In this document: piece by piece, positions 43,502-54,020 of the stretch | How the letters are laid out: each line of letters begins with the position of its first letter | Position numbering within the stretch: the first letter of the stretch is position 1 | Source: Streptomyces globisporus | GTDB taxonomy: Bacteria; Actinomycetota; Actinomycetes; Streptomycetales; Streptomycetaceae | Length of the DNA: 64,000 nt | NCBI RefSeq assembly: GCF_003501885.1 | Contig: NZ_QWFA01000003.1 | Location: 21,414 to 85,413, forward strand | Reading direction: 5' to 3' | Position numbers and translations under genes: made by a program | Notes under the pieces: generated by a model | Told to the model about the DNA's origin: nothing | The model's input: only the letters and a program-made list of their open reading frames with translations | Database searches by the model: none

Positions 43502-44815
43502 GTGACCGCTGAGGCCGTGGAGACAGGCCCCCGCACGGGCGACGGCAGCATCGCCGGCACCGGCGACCGGCCGTTGCGCATCGCACTCCTCACCTACAAG
43601 GGCAATCCGTTCTGCGGTGGCCAGGGCGTCTACGTCCGCCACCTCGGGCGCGAGCTGGCCCGCCTCGGCCACAGCGTCGAGGTGATCGGCGCCCAGCCCT
43701 ACCCGGTGCTCGACGAGGGCGTCCCGCTGACCGAGCTGCCCAGCCTCGACCTCTACCGGCAGCCCGACCCCTTCCGCACCCCGAAGCGCGGCGAGTACCG
43801 CGACTGGATCGACCTCGCCGAGGTCGCCACCATGTGGACCGGCGGCTTCCCCGAGCCGCTCACCTTCAGCCTGCGCGCCCGCCGCCATCTGCTCTCCCGG
43901 CGCGGCGAGTTCGACGTCGTCCACGACAACCAGACCCTCGGTTACGGACTCCTCGGCGACCTCGGGGCCCCGCTGGTGACGACGATCCACCACCCCATCA
44001 CCGTGGACCGCAGGCTCGACCTGGCCGCCGCGACCAGCCGCCGCCGACGCGCCTCCGTACGCCGCTGGTACGCCTTCACCCGCATGCAGAAGCGGGTCGC
44101 CCGCAAGCTGGACACCGTCCTCACCGTCTCCGGCTCCTCCCGCGACGAGATCGTCGAGGACCTCGGCGTACGCAAGGACCGGATCAGCGTCGTCCACATC
44201 GGCGCCGACACCGACCTGTGGTCGCCCGACCCCTCCGTCCCCGAGGTCTCGGGCCGCATCGTCACCACCTCCAGCGCCGACGTCCCCCTCAAGGGCCTCG
44301 TCCACCTCGTCGACGCGCTCGCCAAGCTCCGCACCGAGAACCCCGCCGCCCACCTCATCGTCGTCGGCAAGCGCGCCGAGGACGGGCCGGTCGCCCGCGC
44401 GATCGAGCGGCACGGGCTCGCGGACGCCGTCGAGTTCGTCAAGGGCATCAGCGACGCCGAGCTGGTCGACCTGGTGCGCAGCGCCCAGGTCTCCTGTGTG
44501 CCCTCGCTGTACGAGGGTTTCTCACTGCCCGCCGCCGAGGCCATGGCCACCGGCACCCCGCTCGTCGCCACCACCGGCGGCGCGATCCCCGAGGTCTCCG
44601 GCCGCGACGGGGAGACCTGCCTCGCGGTGGAGCCCGGCGACGCGGACGCGCTGGCCGGTGCGCTGGCCCGGCTGCTGGCCGACCCGGAGCTGCGCGCCCG
44701 GCTCGGCGCGGCGGGCCGCGAACGGGTGCTGGCCAACTTCACCTGGGCCCGGGCGGCCGCCGGAACGGCCGAGCTGTACCGTCAGGCGATCACCGCCCGC
44801 GGAGTCCGCAGGTGA
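43502..44815 (+). CDS. GT4-family glycosyltransferase
   Basis: The 437-residue protein is a GT-B glycosyltransferase: N-terminal 'GGQGVYVRHLGRELARLGHS', donor-binding C-half with 'VTTSSADVPLKGLVHLVDAL' and the E-x7-E motif in 'EGFSLPAAEAMATGTPLV'. GTG 43502 follows GGGGCCGAG. It is followed by a methyltransferase and a toroid protein in a conserved-looking cassette. Acceptor unknown; a lipid-linked or cell-envelope glycan is likely by family. Confidence 0.85.
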   Translation: MTAEAVETGPRTGDGSIAGTGDRPLRIALLTYKGNPFCGGQGVYVRHLGRELARLGHSVEVIGAQPYPVLDEGVPLTELPSLDLYRQPDPFRTPKRGEYRDWIDLAEVATMWTGGFPEPLTFSLRARRHLLSRRGEFDVVHDNQTLGYGLLGDLGAPLVTTIHHPITVDRRLDLAAATSRRRRASVRRWYAFTRMQKRVARKLDTVLTVSGSSRDEIVEDLGVRKDRISVVHIGADTDLWSPDPSVPEVSGRIVTTSSADVPLKGLVHLVDALAKLRTENPAAHLIVVGKRAEDGPVARAIERHGLADAVEFVKGISDAELVDLVRSAQVSCVPSLYEGFSLPAAEAMATGTPLVATTGGAIPEVSGRDGETCLAVEPGDADALAGALARLLADPELRARLGAAGRERVLANFTWARAAAGTAELYRQAITARGVRR

Positions 44816-44903
44816 CCGCGGACTCCCGGGTGGCCGCGCGCCCCCGGGCGACCGTGGACCCGCTCGTCACCACCCGTACCTCCGACCTCGAAGGCAGGCC
44901 CTC

Positions 44904-45635
44904 GTGCTGACCGTCGACTTCACCCGCTTCCCGCTCGCCGCCGGCGACCGAGTGCTCGACCTGGGCTGCGGTGCCGGCCGGCATGCCTTCGAGTGTTACC
45001 GGCGCGGAGCGCGGGTCGTCGCCCTCGACCAGAACGGCGAGGAGATCCGCGAGGTCGCCAAGTGGTTCGCCGCGATGAAGGAGGCCGGTGAGGCCCCCGA
45101 GGGCGCCACCGCCACCGCGATGGAGGGCGACGCCCTCAACCTGCCGTTCCCCGACGACTCCTTCGACGTCGTGATCATCTCCGAGGTCATGGAGCACATC
45201 CCGGACGACAAGGGCGTCCTCGCCGAGATGGTCCGGGTGCTCAAGCCGGGCGGCCGGATAGCGATCACCGTCCCGCGCTACGGCCCCGAGAAGATCTGCT
45301 GGACGCTCTCCGACGCGTACCACGAGGTCGAGGGCGGCCACATCCGCATCTACAAGGCCGACCAGCTCCTCGCCCGGATCCGCGAGGCCGGGCTCAAGCC
45401 GTACGGCACCCACCACGCGCACGCCCTGCACTCGCCGTACTGGTGGCTCAAGTGCGCCTTCGGCGTCGACAACGACAAGGCCCTGCCGGTGCGGGCGTAC
45501 CACAAGCTGCTGGTCTGGGACATCATGAAGAAGCCGCTCGCGACCCGGGTCGCCGAGCAGCTCCTCAACCCGGTCGTCGGCAAGAGCTTCGTCGCGTACG
45601 CCACCAAGCCGCACCTTCCGAAGGCCGAGGCGTGA
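44904..45635 (+). CDS. Class I SAM-dependent methyltransferase
   Basis: The 243-residue protein has motif I 'VLDLGCGAGRHAFECYRRGA', 'VVALDQNGEEI' (motif II), 'EGDALNLPFPDDSFDVVI' and 'EMVRVLKPGGRIAITVPR', the Methyltransf_11 pattern. GTG 44904 chosen. It overlaps the next gene by 4 bp (GTGA). Probably acts on the product of the neighbouring glycosyltransferase. Confidence 0.85.
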   Translation: MLTVDFTRFPLAAGDRVLDLGCGAGRHAFECYRRGARVVALDQNGEEIREVAKWFAAMKEAGEAPEGATATAMEGDALNLPFPDDSFDVVIISEVMEHIPDDKGVLAEMVRVLKPGGRIAITVPRYGPEKICWTLSDAYHEVEGGHIRIYKADQLLARIREAGLKPYGTHHAHALHSPYWWLKCAFGVDNDKALPVRAYHKLLVWDIMKKPLATRVAEQLLNPVVGKSFVAYATKPHLPKAEA

Positions 45636-46705
45636 GCACCCCCGAACAGACCGAACACCTCGTTCTGCCCGGTGTCCTGACGGCGTCCCAGGCCGCCGAG
45701 ACGGTCGCCGCGATCGCCGCCGTGCAGCGGGAGGACGGGGCGCTGCCCTGGTTCCGGGGGCACCACCTCGACCCGTGGGACCACACCGAGGCCGCGATGG
45801 CCCTGGACGCGGCCGGCGAGCACGAGGCGGCCGCCGGCGCCTACGAGTGGCTCGCCCGGAACCAGAACGGCGACGGCTCCTGGTACGCCGCCTACCACGA
45901 CGGCGATCCGCTCCGGCCGACGGACCGGAGCCTGGAGAGCAACTTCTGCGCGTACGTGGCCGTCGGCGTCTGGCACCACTACCTCGCCACCGGCGACGAC
46001 GCGTTCGTCGACCGGATGTGGCCCACGGTCTACGCGGCGGTCGAGTTCGTGCTCCGGCTCCAGCAGCCCGGCGGCCAGATCGGCTGGAAGCGGGAGCCCG
46101 ACGGCACCCCGGTGAACGACGCGCTGCTGACCGGGTCCTCCTCGATCCACCAGGCGCTGCGCTGCGCGCTGGCCATCGCCGAACGTCGCGAGGAGCCGCA
46201 GCCCGACTGGGAGTTGGCCACCGGGGCGCTGGCCCACGCGATCCGCAGCCACCCCGAGCGGTTCCTCGACAAGCACCGCTACTCGATGGACTGGTACTAC
46301 CCGGTCCTCGGCGGCGCGGTCACCGGGGCCGAGGCCACCGCCCGCATCCAGGAGGGCTGGGACCGCTTCGTCGTCCCCGGCCTCGGGGTGCGCTGCGTGC
46401 TGCCCAACCCCTGGGTGACCGGCGGCGAGAGCTGTGAACTCGCCCTGGCCCTCTGGGTGACGGGGGAGTCGGACCGGGCCCTGGAGATCCTCCAGTCGAT
46501 CCAGCACCTGCGCGCCGAGGGCGGGCTGTACTGGACGGGGTACGTCTTCGAGGGCAACAAGGCCGTGTGGCCCGAGGAGCTGACCACCTGGACGGCGGGC
46601 TCCCTGCTGCTCGCGGTGGCCGCGCTCGGGGGGGACGAGGCGACCACCGCGGTCTTCGGCGGCGAGCGGCTGCCGGTCGGCCTGGAGCCGGACTGCTGCC
46701 GCTGA
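45632..46705 (+). CDS. Alpha/alpha-toroid (prenyltransferase/squalene-oxidase repeat-like) protein
   Basis: The 357-residue protein has repeated helical segments such as 'AIAAVQREDGALPWFRGHH', 'YEWLARNQNGDGSWYAAYHD' and 'YYPVLGGAVTG', consistent with an alpha/alpha barrel. No catalytic DxDD or isoprenyl-binding motif is apparent, and it lacks a signal peptide, so it is cytoplasmic. It completes the GT4-methyltransferase cassette. Substrate unknown. Confidence 0.75.
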   Translation: MSTPEQTEHLVLPGVLTASQAAETVAAIAAVQREDGALPWFRGHHLDPWDHTEAAMALDAAGEHEAAAGAYEWLARNQNGDGSWYAAYHDGDPLRPTDRSLESNFCAYVAVGVWHHYLATGDDAFVDRMWPTVYAAVEFVLRLQQPGGQIGWKREPDGTPVNDALLTGSSSIHQALRCALAIAERREEPQPDWELATGALAHAIRSHPERFLDKHRYSMDWYYPVLGGAVTGAEATARIQEGWDRFVVPGLGVRCVLPNPWVTGGESCELALALWVTGESDRALEILQSIQHLRAEGGLYWTGYVFEGNKAVWPEELTTWTAGSLLLAVAALGGDEATTAVFGGERLPVGLEPDCCR

Positions 46706-46728
46706 ACACCGCTTCGGGCGGCGCCGGT

Positions 46729-47019
46729 TCAGCGACGGAGCCGGCCCGCCACGGCGTGCCCGATGAAGAGGTAGACCGCCGCCGCGAGACCGTAACCGGC
46801 GATGACGTTCGCCCATGTCCGGTCGAACGTGAACAGGTCGTACGACCAGCCGGCCAGCCAGCGGGCCGAGTCGTGCACCCACTGCACGAAGTCGTTGCCG
46901 CGGTTGGCGTCCAGCAGGTACATCAGGATCCAGAGGATGATGATGAAGGCCAAGATGTCGGCCACGACGGCGATGACGCGTGCCGCTGAGCTGCTTCCTG
47001 AACGGGTTCTGGGAGACAT
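46729..47019 (-). CDS. Small membrane protein
   Basis: The 96-residue protein has two strong helices, 'VIAVVADILAFIIILWILMYL' (in parts) and 'VIAGYGLAAAVYLFIGHAVAG', joined by an amphipathic Trp-rich loop ('WVHDSARWLAGWSYD'). Function unknown. It is convergent with the toroid gene. Confidence 0.65.
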   Translation of the reverse strand: MSPRTRSGSSSAARVIAVVADILAFIIILWILMYLLDANRGNDFVQWVHDSARWLAGWSYDLFTFDRTWANVIAGYGLAAAVYLFIGHAVAGRLRR

Positions 47020-47147
47020 GGAACTCTGGTTGCCGCTTTACGCAGGGTGAAACCCGGACGGCCCATGCCGGGTGGCCGCCCCCTGAGGAACGGGTGAGTC
47101 TGGGCGGGCGTGTCGAGATGCGTCACTCTCGGTCAGGAGGCCCCGCC

Positions 47148-47729
47148 GTGCCCCGTTCCCTACCGCTCCGCCGCACCCTGGCCGCCCTGCTGCTGTCCTG
47201 CGCCCTGGTGGCGGGCGGCACCGCGTGCGGCGACTCGGGTGACACCTCGGGCGGCAACACCGCGAGCGCCTCTGCCGTAGCCAGCCCTTCCGTCTCCGTC
47301 TCCGTCTCCGCCTCGGCCGAGAAGCAGCGGCTCGCCAAGACCCGGTTCGTCGCCAACGCGGGGCTGGCGGCGGGGGCGACGTACCAGTGGATCGTGAAGC
47401 CGTACCGCGCCGGGACGTTCAGGAAGGGGGCCGAGGGCCGGAGGCTCGCCCTCGTGAAGGCGGGCCTGGCGGGCGGGTTCGCCTACAACCGGCTCCAGGC
47501 CGCGGCCAAGAACGCCAAGGGGGACCCGCTGCTGTCGAAGGCCGTCGCCCCGCTCACCGCCGGGATCGAGTCGCTCAAGGGGCTGGGGACCAAGCTCCGC
47601 AAGGGCGAGGCGGGGGAGGGTGACGTGGGGGCGTTCGAGAGCGTCATCGAGAGCATCAAGAACGCGGGCAAGGACGCGGGCGCCGAGGTGAAGGACAAGG
47701 TTCCCTCCACCTCCCAGCTGACCGGATAG
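47148..47729 (+). CDS. Secreted lipoprotein, function unknown
   Basis: The 193-residue protein has a signal peptide with core 'LAALLLSCALVAGGTACGDS' (Cys lipidation after GTA), then a Ser/Val-rich tract and a helical domain. AGGAGG lies 7 nt before GTG 47148, which decides this start over longer frames. Its stop is 13 bp from the interrupted host gene. No family recognised. Confidence 0.7.
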   Translation: MPRSLPLRRTLAALLLSCALVAGGTACGDSGDTSGGNTASASAVASPSVSVSVSASAEKQRLAKTRFVANAGLAAGATYQWIVKPYRAGTFRKGAEGRRLALVKAGLAGGFAYNRLQAAAKNAKGDPLLSKAVAPLTAGIESLKGLGTKLRKGEAGEGDVGAFESVIESIKNAGKDAGAEVKDKVPSTSQLTG

Positions 47730-47742
47730 CGACACGAGAGGT

Positions 47743-47817
47743 TCAGAACAGGTCGTCACCCGTGTCTTCGTAGGCCCTCTCCCCGCCGTCGGGGTCCAGC
47801 GGGTCCGCACCGGTCAG
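47743..47817 (-). pseudogene. 3' part of the gene interrupted by the Tn3-family element
   Basis: This is the last 70 bases (GADPLDPDGGERAYEDTGDD and a TGA) plus the 5-bp target duplicate of a gene whose 5' part lies at 56079-56464. Joining the two across one copy of the duplication restores a 151-codon reading frame. Confidence 0.85.
47813..47817. repeat. Target site duplication GTCAG, left copy
   Basis: GTCAG directly abuts the left terminal repeat and is repeated at 56079-56083, as expected for a Tn3-family insertion. Confidence 0.9.
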
Positions 47818-47857
47818 GGCCCTGTCCTCCCGAAGCTGCCGCGAAGTGACAAGTAGC
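47818..47857. repeat. Left terminal inverted repeat (40 bp)
   Basis: Begins GGCCCTGTCCTCCCG and ends AAGTGACAAGTAGC. It matches the reverse complement of 56039-56078 at all 40 positions; the match resumes after one base. Confidence 0.95.
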
Positions 47858-47967
47858 TCTCTGTAGCAAGGCGGGGGTGCGCTTGTCCGGGTTTTCGATC
47901 TTCTGGGGTCGCCGAGCGAGCGGTTCCGCGAGGTTGGTCTGGTCACGACGACCGGAGGGAGCGCGGG

Positions 47968-50900
47968 GTGCGGCAGGACTGGGAGCCGGAGGACTTGATC
48001 GAGGTTTGGACGCTGTTGGAGGAGGACCAGGAGCGGCTGCGGAACAAGTCGGGGGCGAACCGTCTGGGTTTCGCGTTGTTGCTGAAGTTCTTCGAGGTGG
48101 AGGCCCGGTTCCCGGAGGATCCCGGGGAGATCCCGGTGCCCGCGGTGTCGTACGTGGCCCAGCAGGTGAAGGTGCCGGCCGGGGAGTGGGCCGCGTACGA
48201 CTGGTCGGGGCGGGCGATCAAGCGGCACCGGGTGGAGATCCGGGGCGCGTTCGGGTTCCGGGAGTGCACCGCGGAGTACCAGGCCCAGCTCGCCGAGTGG
48301 CTGGCGGCGGAGCTGTGCGGGGTGGAGCTGAACCGGGACCGGCTGGCGGAGGCCGTGGTGGTGCGCTGCCGGGGCGACCGGATGGAGCCGCCGACGCCGG
48401 GACGTATCGCCCGCCTGGTCGGGTCGGCGGTCAGCACCTTCGAGGAACGGTTCTGTACGGCCACGGTGGGCCGACTGTTGGCGGCGACCCGGTCCCGGCT
48501 GGACGACCTGGTGGCCGAGGACGCCGGCGGTGAGGAGTCGGCGGGCGGCGGTGTGTCGTTCTTCTCCGAGCTGAAGGCGGACCCGGGCGCGCTGGGCCTG
48601 GACAGTCTGCTGGCGGAGGTGAACAAGCTCCAGCGGGTGCGTGCGCTGGAGCTGGCTCCGGAGCTATTCGGGGACGTGTCGGAGAAGTTGGTGGCGGCGT
48701 GGCGGGCGCGGGCGTCGAAGGAGTACCCCTCGGACCTGCGGGCGGCGGCGCCGCCGGTGCGGTACACGCTGCTGGCCGCGCTGTGTCACGTGCGGCAGAC
48801 GGAGATCACCGACTCGCTGGTGGAGCTGTTCATCCAGCTGGTGCAGCGGATCAACACGCGGGCGGAGAAGAAGGTCGAGGGCGAGTTCACCAAGGACCTT
48901 AAGCGGGTCCGCGGCAAGGAGGGCATCCTGCTCAGGTTGGCGGAGGCCGCGGTCGCGGAGCCGGGCGGCACGGTGCGCCGGGTGATCTTCCCGGTGGCCG
49001 GGGAGTCCACGCTGAAGGCCCTGGCCGCGGAGGCCGCGGCGAACGAGGCACGCTACCGGGCCCGGGTGCGTACAGTGCTGCGGTCGTCGTACTCGGGGCA
49101 CTGGCGGCGGATGCTTTCCCCACTGCTCGGGGCATTGGAGCTGAAGTGCAACAACACCGCCTACCGGCCGGTGATGGACGCCATCGATCTGCTGAAGCGG
49201 TACCTGGACCAGCCCATCGCTAAGGAGGGCGCGTTCTTCGACGAGTCGGAGCGGATCCCGCTGGCCGGGGTGGTTCGCGAGGAGTGGCGCAAGGCGGTGG
49301 TGGACGAGCGCGGCCGCGTCGAGCGCATCCCGTACGAGCTGTGCGTGCTGGTGTCGCTGCGGGACGCGCTGCGGCGCCGGGAGATCTGGGTGCCGGGCGC
49401 GGGCCGGTGGCAGAACCCGGAGGACGACCTGCCGCCGGACTTCGAGGACAACCGCGACGTGCACTACGACGCGATCCGCCAGCCACAGGACCCGGGGGAG
49501 TTCATCGGGGCGTTGCAGAAGCGGCTGCGGGAAGCCCTGACCCGGTTCGACACCGCGCTGGAGCTGGGCACGACGGGCGGCGTGGACATCGTCCGCAAGC
49601 ACGGCGAGCCGTGGATCAAGGTCTCGCCGCTGGGCAAGCAGGTGGAGCCGGAGAACCTGGTGGCGCTGAAGGCGGAGATCGAACGCCGGTGGGGCACCAT
49701 CGACCTGATCGACATCCTCAAAGAAGCCGAGTTCGCCACCGGGTTCACCTCGGAGTTCGCCTCGGTCGCCACCAGGGAGGCGGTCCCGAAGGCGGTGCTG
49801 CGGCGCCGGCTGCTGCTGGTGCTGTTCGCGCTGGGCACGAACATGGGCATCAAGCGGGTCGCGGTCACTGGCAAGCACGGCGAGAGCGAGGCCGTCCTGC
49901 GCCGGGTGCGGCACCTGTTCGTCAACCGCACCAACCTGCGCGCCGCCCTGGTCCGCCTCGTCAACGCCACCTTCGCCGCCCGCGATCAGGCGTGGTGGGG
50001 CGAGGGCACTGCCTGCGCGTCGGACTCGAAGAAGTTCGGGTCCTGGTCCAGCAACTTCATGACCGAGTGGCACCAGCGCTACCGCGGCCCCGGCGTGATG
50101 ATCTACTGGCACGTCGAGAAGAAGTCGCTGTGCGTCTACTCCCAGCTCAAGTCCTGCTCCGCGTCCGAGGTCGCGGCGATGATCGAGGGCGTGCTGCGGC
50201 ACTGCACGGACGTGGAGATCGACCGCCAGTACACCGACACCCACGGCGCCTCGATCGTCGGGTTCGCCTTCGCCCACATGCTCGGCTTCAACCTGCTCCC
50301 CAGGTTGAAGAACGTCGGCTCGGCGCGGCTGTACCGGCCGGCGGCCGGGGAGGACGAGAAGTGGCCGCACCTGGCGCCGGTGCTGTCGACCAAGACGATC
50401 GACTGGGACCTGATCCGCCAGCAGTACGACCAGATCGTGAAGTACACCACCGCCCTGCGCCTGGGCACCGCCGAGGCCGAGCAGGTCCTGCGACGCTTCA
50501 CCCGCGGCGGGCCCAAGCACCCCACCTACCGCGCGATTGAGGAACTCGGGCGGGCGGTGCGCACGGCGTTCATCTGCGACTATCTTGCCGACGTGGACCT
50601 GCGGCGCGAGATCAACGACGGGCTCCAGGTCGTGGAGAACTGGAACTCCGCCAACCACGACCTTTTCTACGGCAAGGACGGCGACCTGACCGGCTCGGAC
50701 AAGGAGTCCCAGGAGGTGTCCATGCTCGCCCTGCACCTGCTCCAGTCCGCGTTGGTGCACGTCAACACCCTGCTCCTCCAGGACATCCTGGGCGAGGAGA
50801 AGTGGCAGAAGCGGCTCACCGACGCCGACCGGCGGGCCTTGTCACCGCTGTTCTGGACTCATGTGAACCCCTACGGCCGGTTCGAGCTGGACATGAATTC

Positions 50901-51009
50901 CCACCTTGACCTCACCGCCGCGACGTCTATGGTCCCCGGGCCCCGTGCCGTGTCCGATACGCGGGTTCCCGGACTGGCGGCGCAGGGTGCAGCCGGGTCG
51001 GCATCCTGA
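47968..51009 (+). CDS. tnpA: Tn3-family transposase
   Basis: The 1013-residue protein has an N-terminal DUF4158-like region ('[20 protein letters not shown]') and a DDE_Tnp_Tn3 catalytic domain. Catalytic residues are Asp686 ('[13 protein letters not shown]'), Asp757 ('[11 protein letters not shown]') and Glu890 ('[12 protein letters not shown]'). Length is typical. GTG 47968 is just inside the left repeat. It catalyses replicative strand transfer at the terminal repeats. Confidence 0.95.
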   Translation: MRQDWEPEDLIEVWTLLEEDQERLRNKSGANRLGFALLLKFFEVEARFPEDPGEIPVPAVSYVAQQVKVPAGEWAAYDWSGRAIKRHRVEIRGAFGFRECTAEYQAQLAEWLAAELCGVELNRDRLAEAVVVRCRGDRMEPPTPGRIARLVGSAVSTFEERFCTATVGRLLAATRSRLDDLVAEDAGGEESAGGGVSFFSELKADPGALGLDSLLAEVNKLQRVRALELAPELFGDVSEKLVAAWRARASKEYPSDLRAAAPPVRYTLLAALCHVRQTEITDSLVELFIQLVQRINTRAEKKVEGEFTKDLKRVRGKEGILLRLAEAAVAEPGGTVRRVIFPVAGESTLKALAAEAAANEARYRARVRTVLRSSYSGHWRRMLSPLLGALELKCNNTAYRPVMDAIDLLKRYLDQPIAKEGAFFDESERIPLAGVVREEWRKAVVDERGRVERIPYELCVLVSLRDALRRREIWVPGAGRWQNPEDDLPPDFEDNRDVHYDAIRQPQDPGEFIGALQKRLREALTRFDTALELGTTGGVDIVRKHGEPWIKVSPLGKQVEPENLVALKAEIERRWGTIDLIDILKEAEFATGFTSEFASVATREAVPKAVLRRRLLLVLFALGTNMGIKRVAVTGKHGESEAVLRRVRHLFVNRTNLRAALVRLVNATFAARDQAWWGEGTACASDSKKFGSWSSNFMTEWHQRYRGPGVMIYWHVEKKSLCVYSQLKSCSASEVAAMIEGVLRHCTDVEIDRQYTDTHGASIVGFAFAHMLGFNLLPRLKNVGSARLYRPAAGEDEKWPHLAPVLSTKTIDWDLIRQQYDQIVKYTTALRLGTAEAEQVLRRFTRGGPKHPTYRAIEELGRAVRTAFICDYLADVDLRREINDGLQVVENWNSANHDLFYGKDGDLTGSDKESQEVSMLALHLLQSALVHVNTLLLQDILGEEKWQKRLTDADRRALSPLFWTHVNPYGRFELDMNSHLDLTAATSMVPGPRAVSDTRVPGLAAQGAAGSAS

Positions 51010-51436
51010 CGGCCCGTACGCCCGGCGTTGTCCAGGGAGCGATTAAATCGTTCTTTAGGGTGAGGCGCCGGGTCCGGGGCCAGCAGTTTCTTGCGGGACC
51101 GCCCTCGCTCTACTCGGCGGTCACAGCTGCCGCGGTGCGGTCAGGAGGCACCGGTCTGCGTCATCCCGCGCGGCTCGGCCGCGCGAGCTATTCCGGCACC
51201 CGCGGGACCAGAAATGTCAGACCTGTGTGACCGCATCGAAGACCGTGACGCGGTTGTCGTCGGCGAGCGAGTGGGTGGGGTCGGCGTGCGCGGCGACGCT
51301 GAACTCGGTGACGGCAGTGATCATTTTCTTTCGGTTGTTGGCGTGATGTCGGTGGCTGTCCCGCCCGGCCGAGGCCCGCACGGCGATGGCGATGATGTGC
51401 ACCGCGTGTCCGATCGAGTCCCTCTGCGTGGTGCGG
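51010..51436. other. 427-bp gap inside the transposon
   Basis: The gap between the convergent transposase and MmpL genes has no convincing gene. GATTAAATCGTTCTTTAGG just after the transposase is AT-rich. Short open frames on both strands lack binding sites and known motifs. Confidence 0.4.
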
Positions 51437-53989
51437 TTAGAGGGCTGGAGTTGGGCTCGGGGCCGCGGCCGGCTGAGGGAGCCTGCCTGTGCGGCGGGCC
51501 CAGATTTCGAACGCGACAGTCATGAACGGGGGTACGGCGGCCAGGAGGGCGAAGATCGTGGTCCGGCCCAGTCGCCACTTCAGCCGGATCGCGACCAGGA
51601 TGGTCAGGGCCACGTAGACGATGAAGGCGGCGCCGTGGAGGGTGCCGAAGATCCGTACGCCGAGTTCGGTGGTTTCGGGGATGTACTTGAGGTACATCCC
51701 GACCAGCAGGCCTGCCCACGTGCACGCTTCGATGACCGCGATCCAGGTGAACGCGCGCAGCAGACGGCTGGAGCCGGTTTCGGTGGCCCGTGCGGCCGGC
51801 ACGTCGGCGGAAGGCGGTTCGGAGGTGGGCGTGGAAGGCGTCTGCGGGGTGCCGGGGCGTGCGGGCCACAGGGCGCGGTCGCCGAGCAGGCGGACGATGG
51901 CGGGGACCAGGAGCGGGCGGATGAGGAAGGTGTCCAGCAGGATACCGAAGGCCATGGCGAAGCCGAACTGGAACAGTTCGCGGATCGGCTGGGTCATCAG
52001 GACGGCGAAGGTCGCCGCGAGGATGAGGCCTGCGGAGGAGACGACGCCGCCGGTTCGTGTCAGGGCGGCGGTGATCGCCTTCGCTGGGGGCTGGGTGCGC
52101 AGTTCTTGCTTGAACCGGCTCATGATGAAGATGTTGTAGTCGACGCCGAGCGCGACGAGGAAGACGAAGATGTACGCGGTGACGCGGTTGCCGATGCCGT
52201 CGTCACCGAGGACGGTCACGGTGAAGAAGGTGGTGGCGCCCAGGGTGGCCAGGAACGACAGGATCAGGGTCGCGACCAGGTAGAGCGGGGCAAGGAGCGA
52301 GCGGAGCAGCAGGACGAGGACCGCGGTGACGATGGCCAGGACCAGGAGCACGATGAAGGTCGTGTCGCGGTCGAGGGCGGAGCGGATGTCGGCGTTCTGT
52401 GCGGTCTCGCCGCCGATGAGCACCGTGGCGTCCTGGACTCCGGCGGCCTGGGCCGCGGATTGTGTGGCCTGCTTGAGGGGACCGATCGCGTCGAGTGCCT
52501 TGGAGCTGTAGGGGTCGAGGTCGAGGACGACGTCGTAGAAGACGGTCTTGCCGTCCTTGCCCATGCGGGGGTCTGCGACACGGCTGACGTGATCGGCGTC
52601 GGTGAGCGCGGTGGCGATGTCGGCGGGTGCGGGGCTGGAGCGCAGGTTGTCCCGGGAATGGACGACGACGGTACTAGGGGCGATCTCGCCGGGCCCGAAT
52701 TCCTCCTGGATGAGGTGCTGCCCGTGCTCCGACTCGGTTGCGGTGCGGAAGCCGCTGAGGGTGTTGAAGCTCTCCTGGTAGCCGAGCAGTCCCGCGCTCA
52801 GCACCACGAGGAGTGCGATCACGGCCGAGGCCACCTTGACGGGGGCCCGTGCGACCAGGGCGGCGATGCGGTGCCAGATGCCTGCGCCGCGACTGCGTTC
52901 GGCGGCCTTGTCCACGCCCCCGGGCCAGAACACGCCCCTGCCCAGAAGGAGGACCAGGGCGGGGATGAAGGTGAACGCCACCAGCGCCATGACGGCCACG
53001 CCCAGGGCGAGGTACGGTCCGAAGCCATGAAGCGCCGGGGAGACGGCCACGAGCAGGGCGAACATGGCGAGCACGATGGTTGAGGCGCTGGCGAGGACGG
53101 ACTCGGCGGTGCGGCGCACGGCGGTCTGCATCGCGCGGGCGCGGTCTGGCTCGTCGAGCAGGGTCTCGCGGTAGCGGGCGGTGATGATCAGCGCGTAGTC
53201 CGTGCCCACCCCGAACAGCAGCACGGTCATGATCGAGGCGGTCTGGGAGCTGACCGTGATGACTCCGGCGTCCGCGAGAATCGCGCCGAGCGTCTCCGCC
53301 ACGCGCATAGCCACGCCCACGGCAAGAAGCGGTACGAGCGCCATCAGGGGCGAGCGGTAGATCGCCAGCAGGATGATCAGGACGAGCACGATGGTAGCCA
53401 GTAGCAGGATTTTGTCACCGCCGCTGAAGACCTTCACAGTGTCGGTGGCGATCCCGGCGGGGCCAGTCACCGCGACGTCAGCGGGCCCGGCCCGGTCGGA
53501 CGCGAGGTCACGCACCTTGTCGACCGCGTTCTGGAAGGACTCGTCCGAGGGGCTTCCCTTCATGGGCACGATGACCAGCTGGGCACCGCGGTCCTGCGAG
53601 ATCAGCTCGGCCGCGGCGTCGGGAGCGGTCACCGTGGAGACCACGCTCACGACATGGTCGGGTCGGCTGGTTCCGGAAAGGGCCGAGGTGATGGCGGCGA
53701 CCGCCTGTGTGGCGCTCGCCGCGGCGTCGGTGCCCTTGCCGCGGACCACGATGATCGCTGGCGTCGCGTCCTGGCCCGGAAGCTGGGCGCGGACGAGATC
53801 ACGGGCCTTCATCGAGTCCGAGGCGGCGGGCGGCAGGTTGGCGGACGCGTTGTCCTCGACGGATTCCAGGGCCGGGGCGACCCCGGCGAGGAGGCCCGCG
53901 ATCAGAACCCAGAAGGCCACCACCACGGCGGCGCGTTTCTTCGATCCCAGGAGACATCGGAGCAGAGCGGGGGAGTTCATCGGTTGCAT
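51437..53989 (-). CDS. MmpL-type RND exporter fused to a DUF3817 domain
   Basis: The 850-residue protein is an MmpL transporter with two MMPL halves: 'LIILLAIYRSPLMALVPLLA', 'VLLFGVGTDYALIITARYRE' and 'IFVFLVALGVDYNIFIMSRF' (the GxDY motif twice). From about residue 742 follows a second membrane domain, 'RLLRAFTWIAVIEACTWAGL', 'GMYLKYIPETTELGVRIFGT' and 'LHGAAFIVYVALTI', which is DUF3817, normally a separate protein. Start ATG 53989. It is the cargo exporter, with an operator and TetR gene divergent. Confidence 0.85.
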   Translation of the reverse strand: MQPMNSPALLRCLLGSKKRAAVVVAFWVLIAGLLAGVAPALESVEDNASANLPPAASDSMKARDLVRAQLPGQDATPAIIVVRGKGTDAAASATQAVAAITSALSGTSRPDHVVSVVSTVTAPDAAAELISQDRGAQLVIVPMKGSPSDESFQNAVDKVRDLASDRAGPADVAVTGPAGIATDTVKVFSGGDKILLLATIVLVLIILLAIYRSPLMALVPLLAVGVAMRVAETLGAILADAGVITVSSQTASIMTVLLFGVGTDYALIITARYRETLLDEPDRARAMQTAVRRTAESVLASASTIVLAMFALLVAVSPALHGFGPYLALGVAVMALVAFTFIPALVLLLGRGVFWPGGVDKAAERSRGAGIWHRIAALVARAPVKVASAVIALLVVLSAGLLGYQESFNTLSGFRTATESEHGQHLIQEEFGPGEIAPSTVVVHSRDNLRSSPAPADIATALTDADHVSRVADPRMGKDGKTVFYDVVLDLDPYSSKALDAIGPLKQATQSAAQAAGVQDATVLIGGETAQNADIRSALDRDTTFIVLLVLAIVTAVLVLLLRSLLAPLYLVATLILSFLATLGATTFFTVTVLGDDGIGNRVTAYIFVFLVALGVDYNIFIMSRFKQELRTQPPAKAITAALTRTGGVVSSAGLILAATFAVLMTQPIRELFQFGFAMAFGILLDTFLIRPLLVPAIVRLLGDRALWPARPGTPQTPSTPTSEPPSADVPAARATETGSSRLLRAFTWIAVIEACTWAGLLVGMYLKYIPETTELGVRIFGTLHGAAFIVYVALTILVAIRLKWRLGRTTIFALLAAVPPFMTVAFEIWARRTGRLPQPAAAPSPTPAL

Positions 53990-54020
53990 CGGGCAGCCTT
54001 CGACAGGAAGCACGGACAAA

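Noticed and set aside
51217..51402. 61-codon frame in the transposon gap, minus strand
   Set aside because: No ribosome binding site, no recognisable domain and low-complexity N-terminus; insufficient support for a gene.
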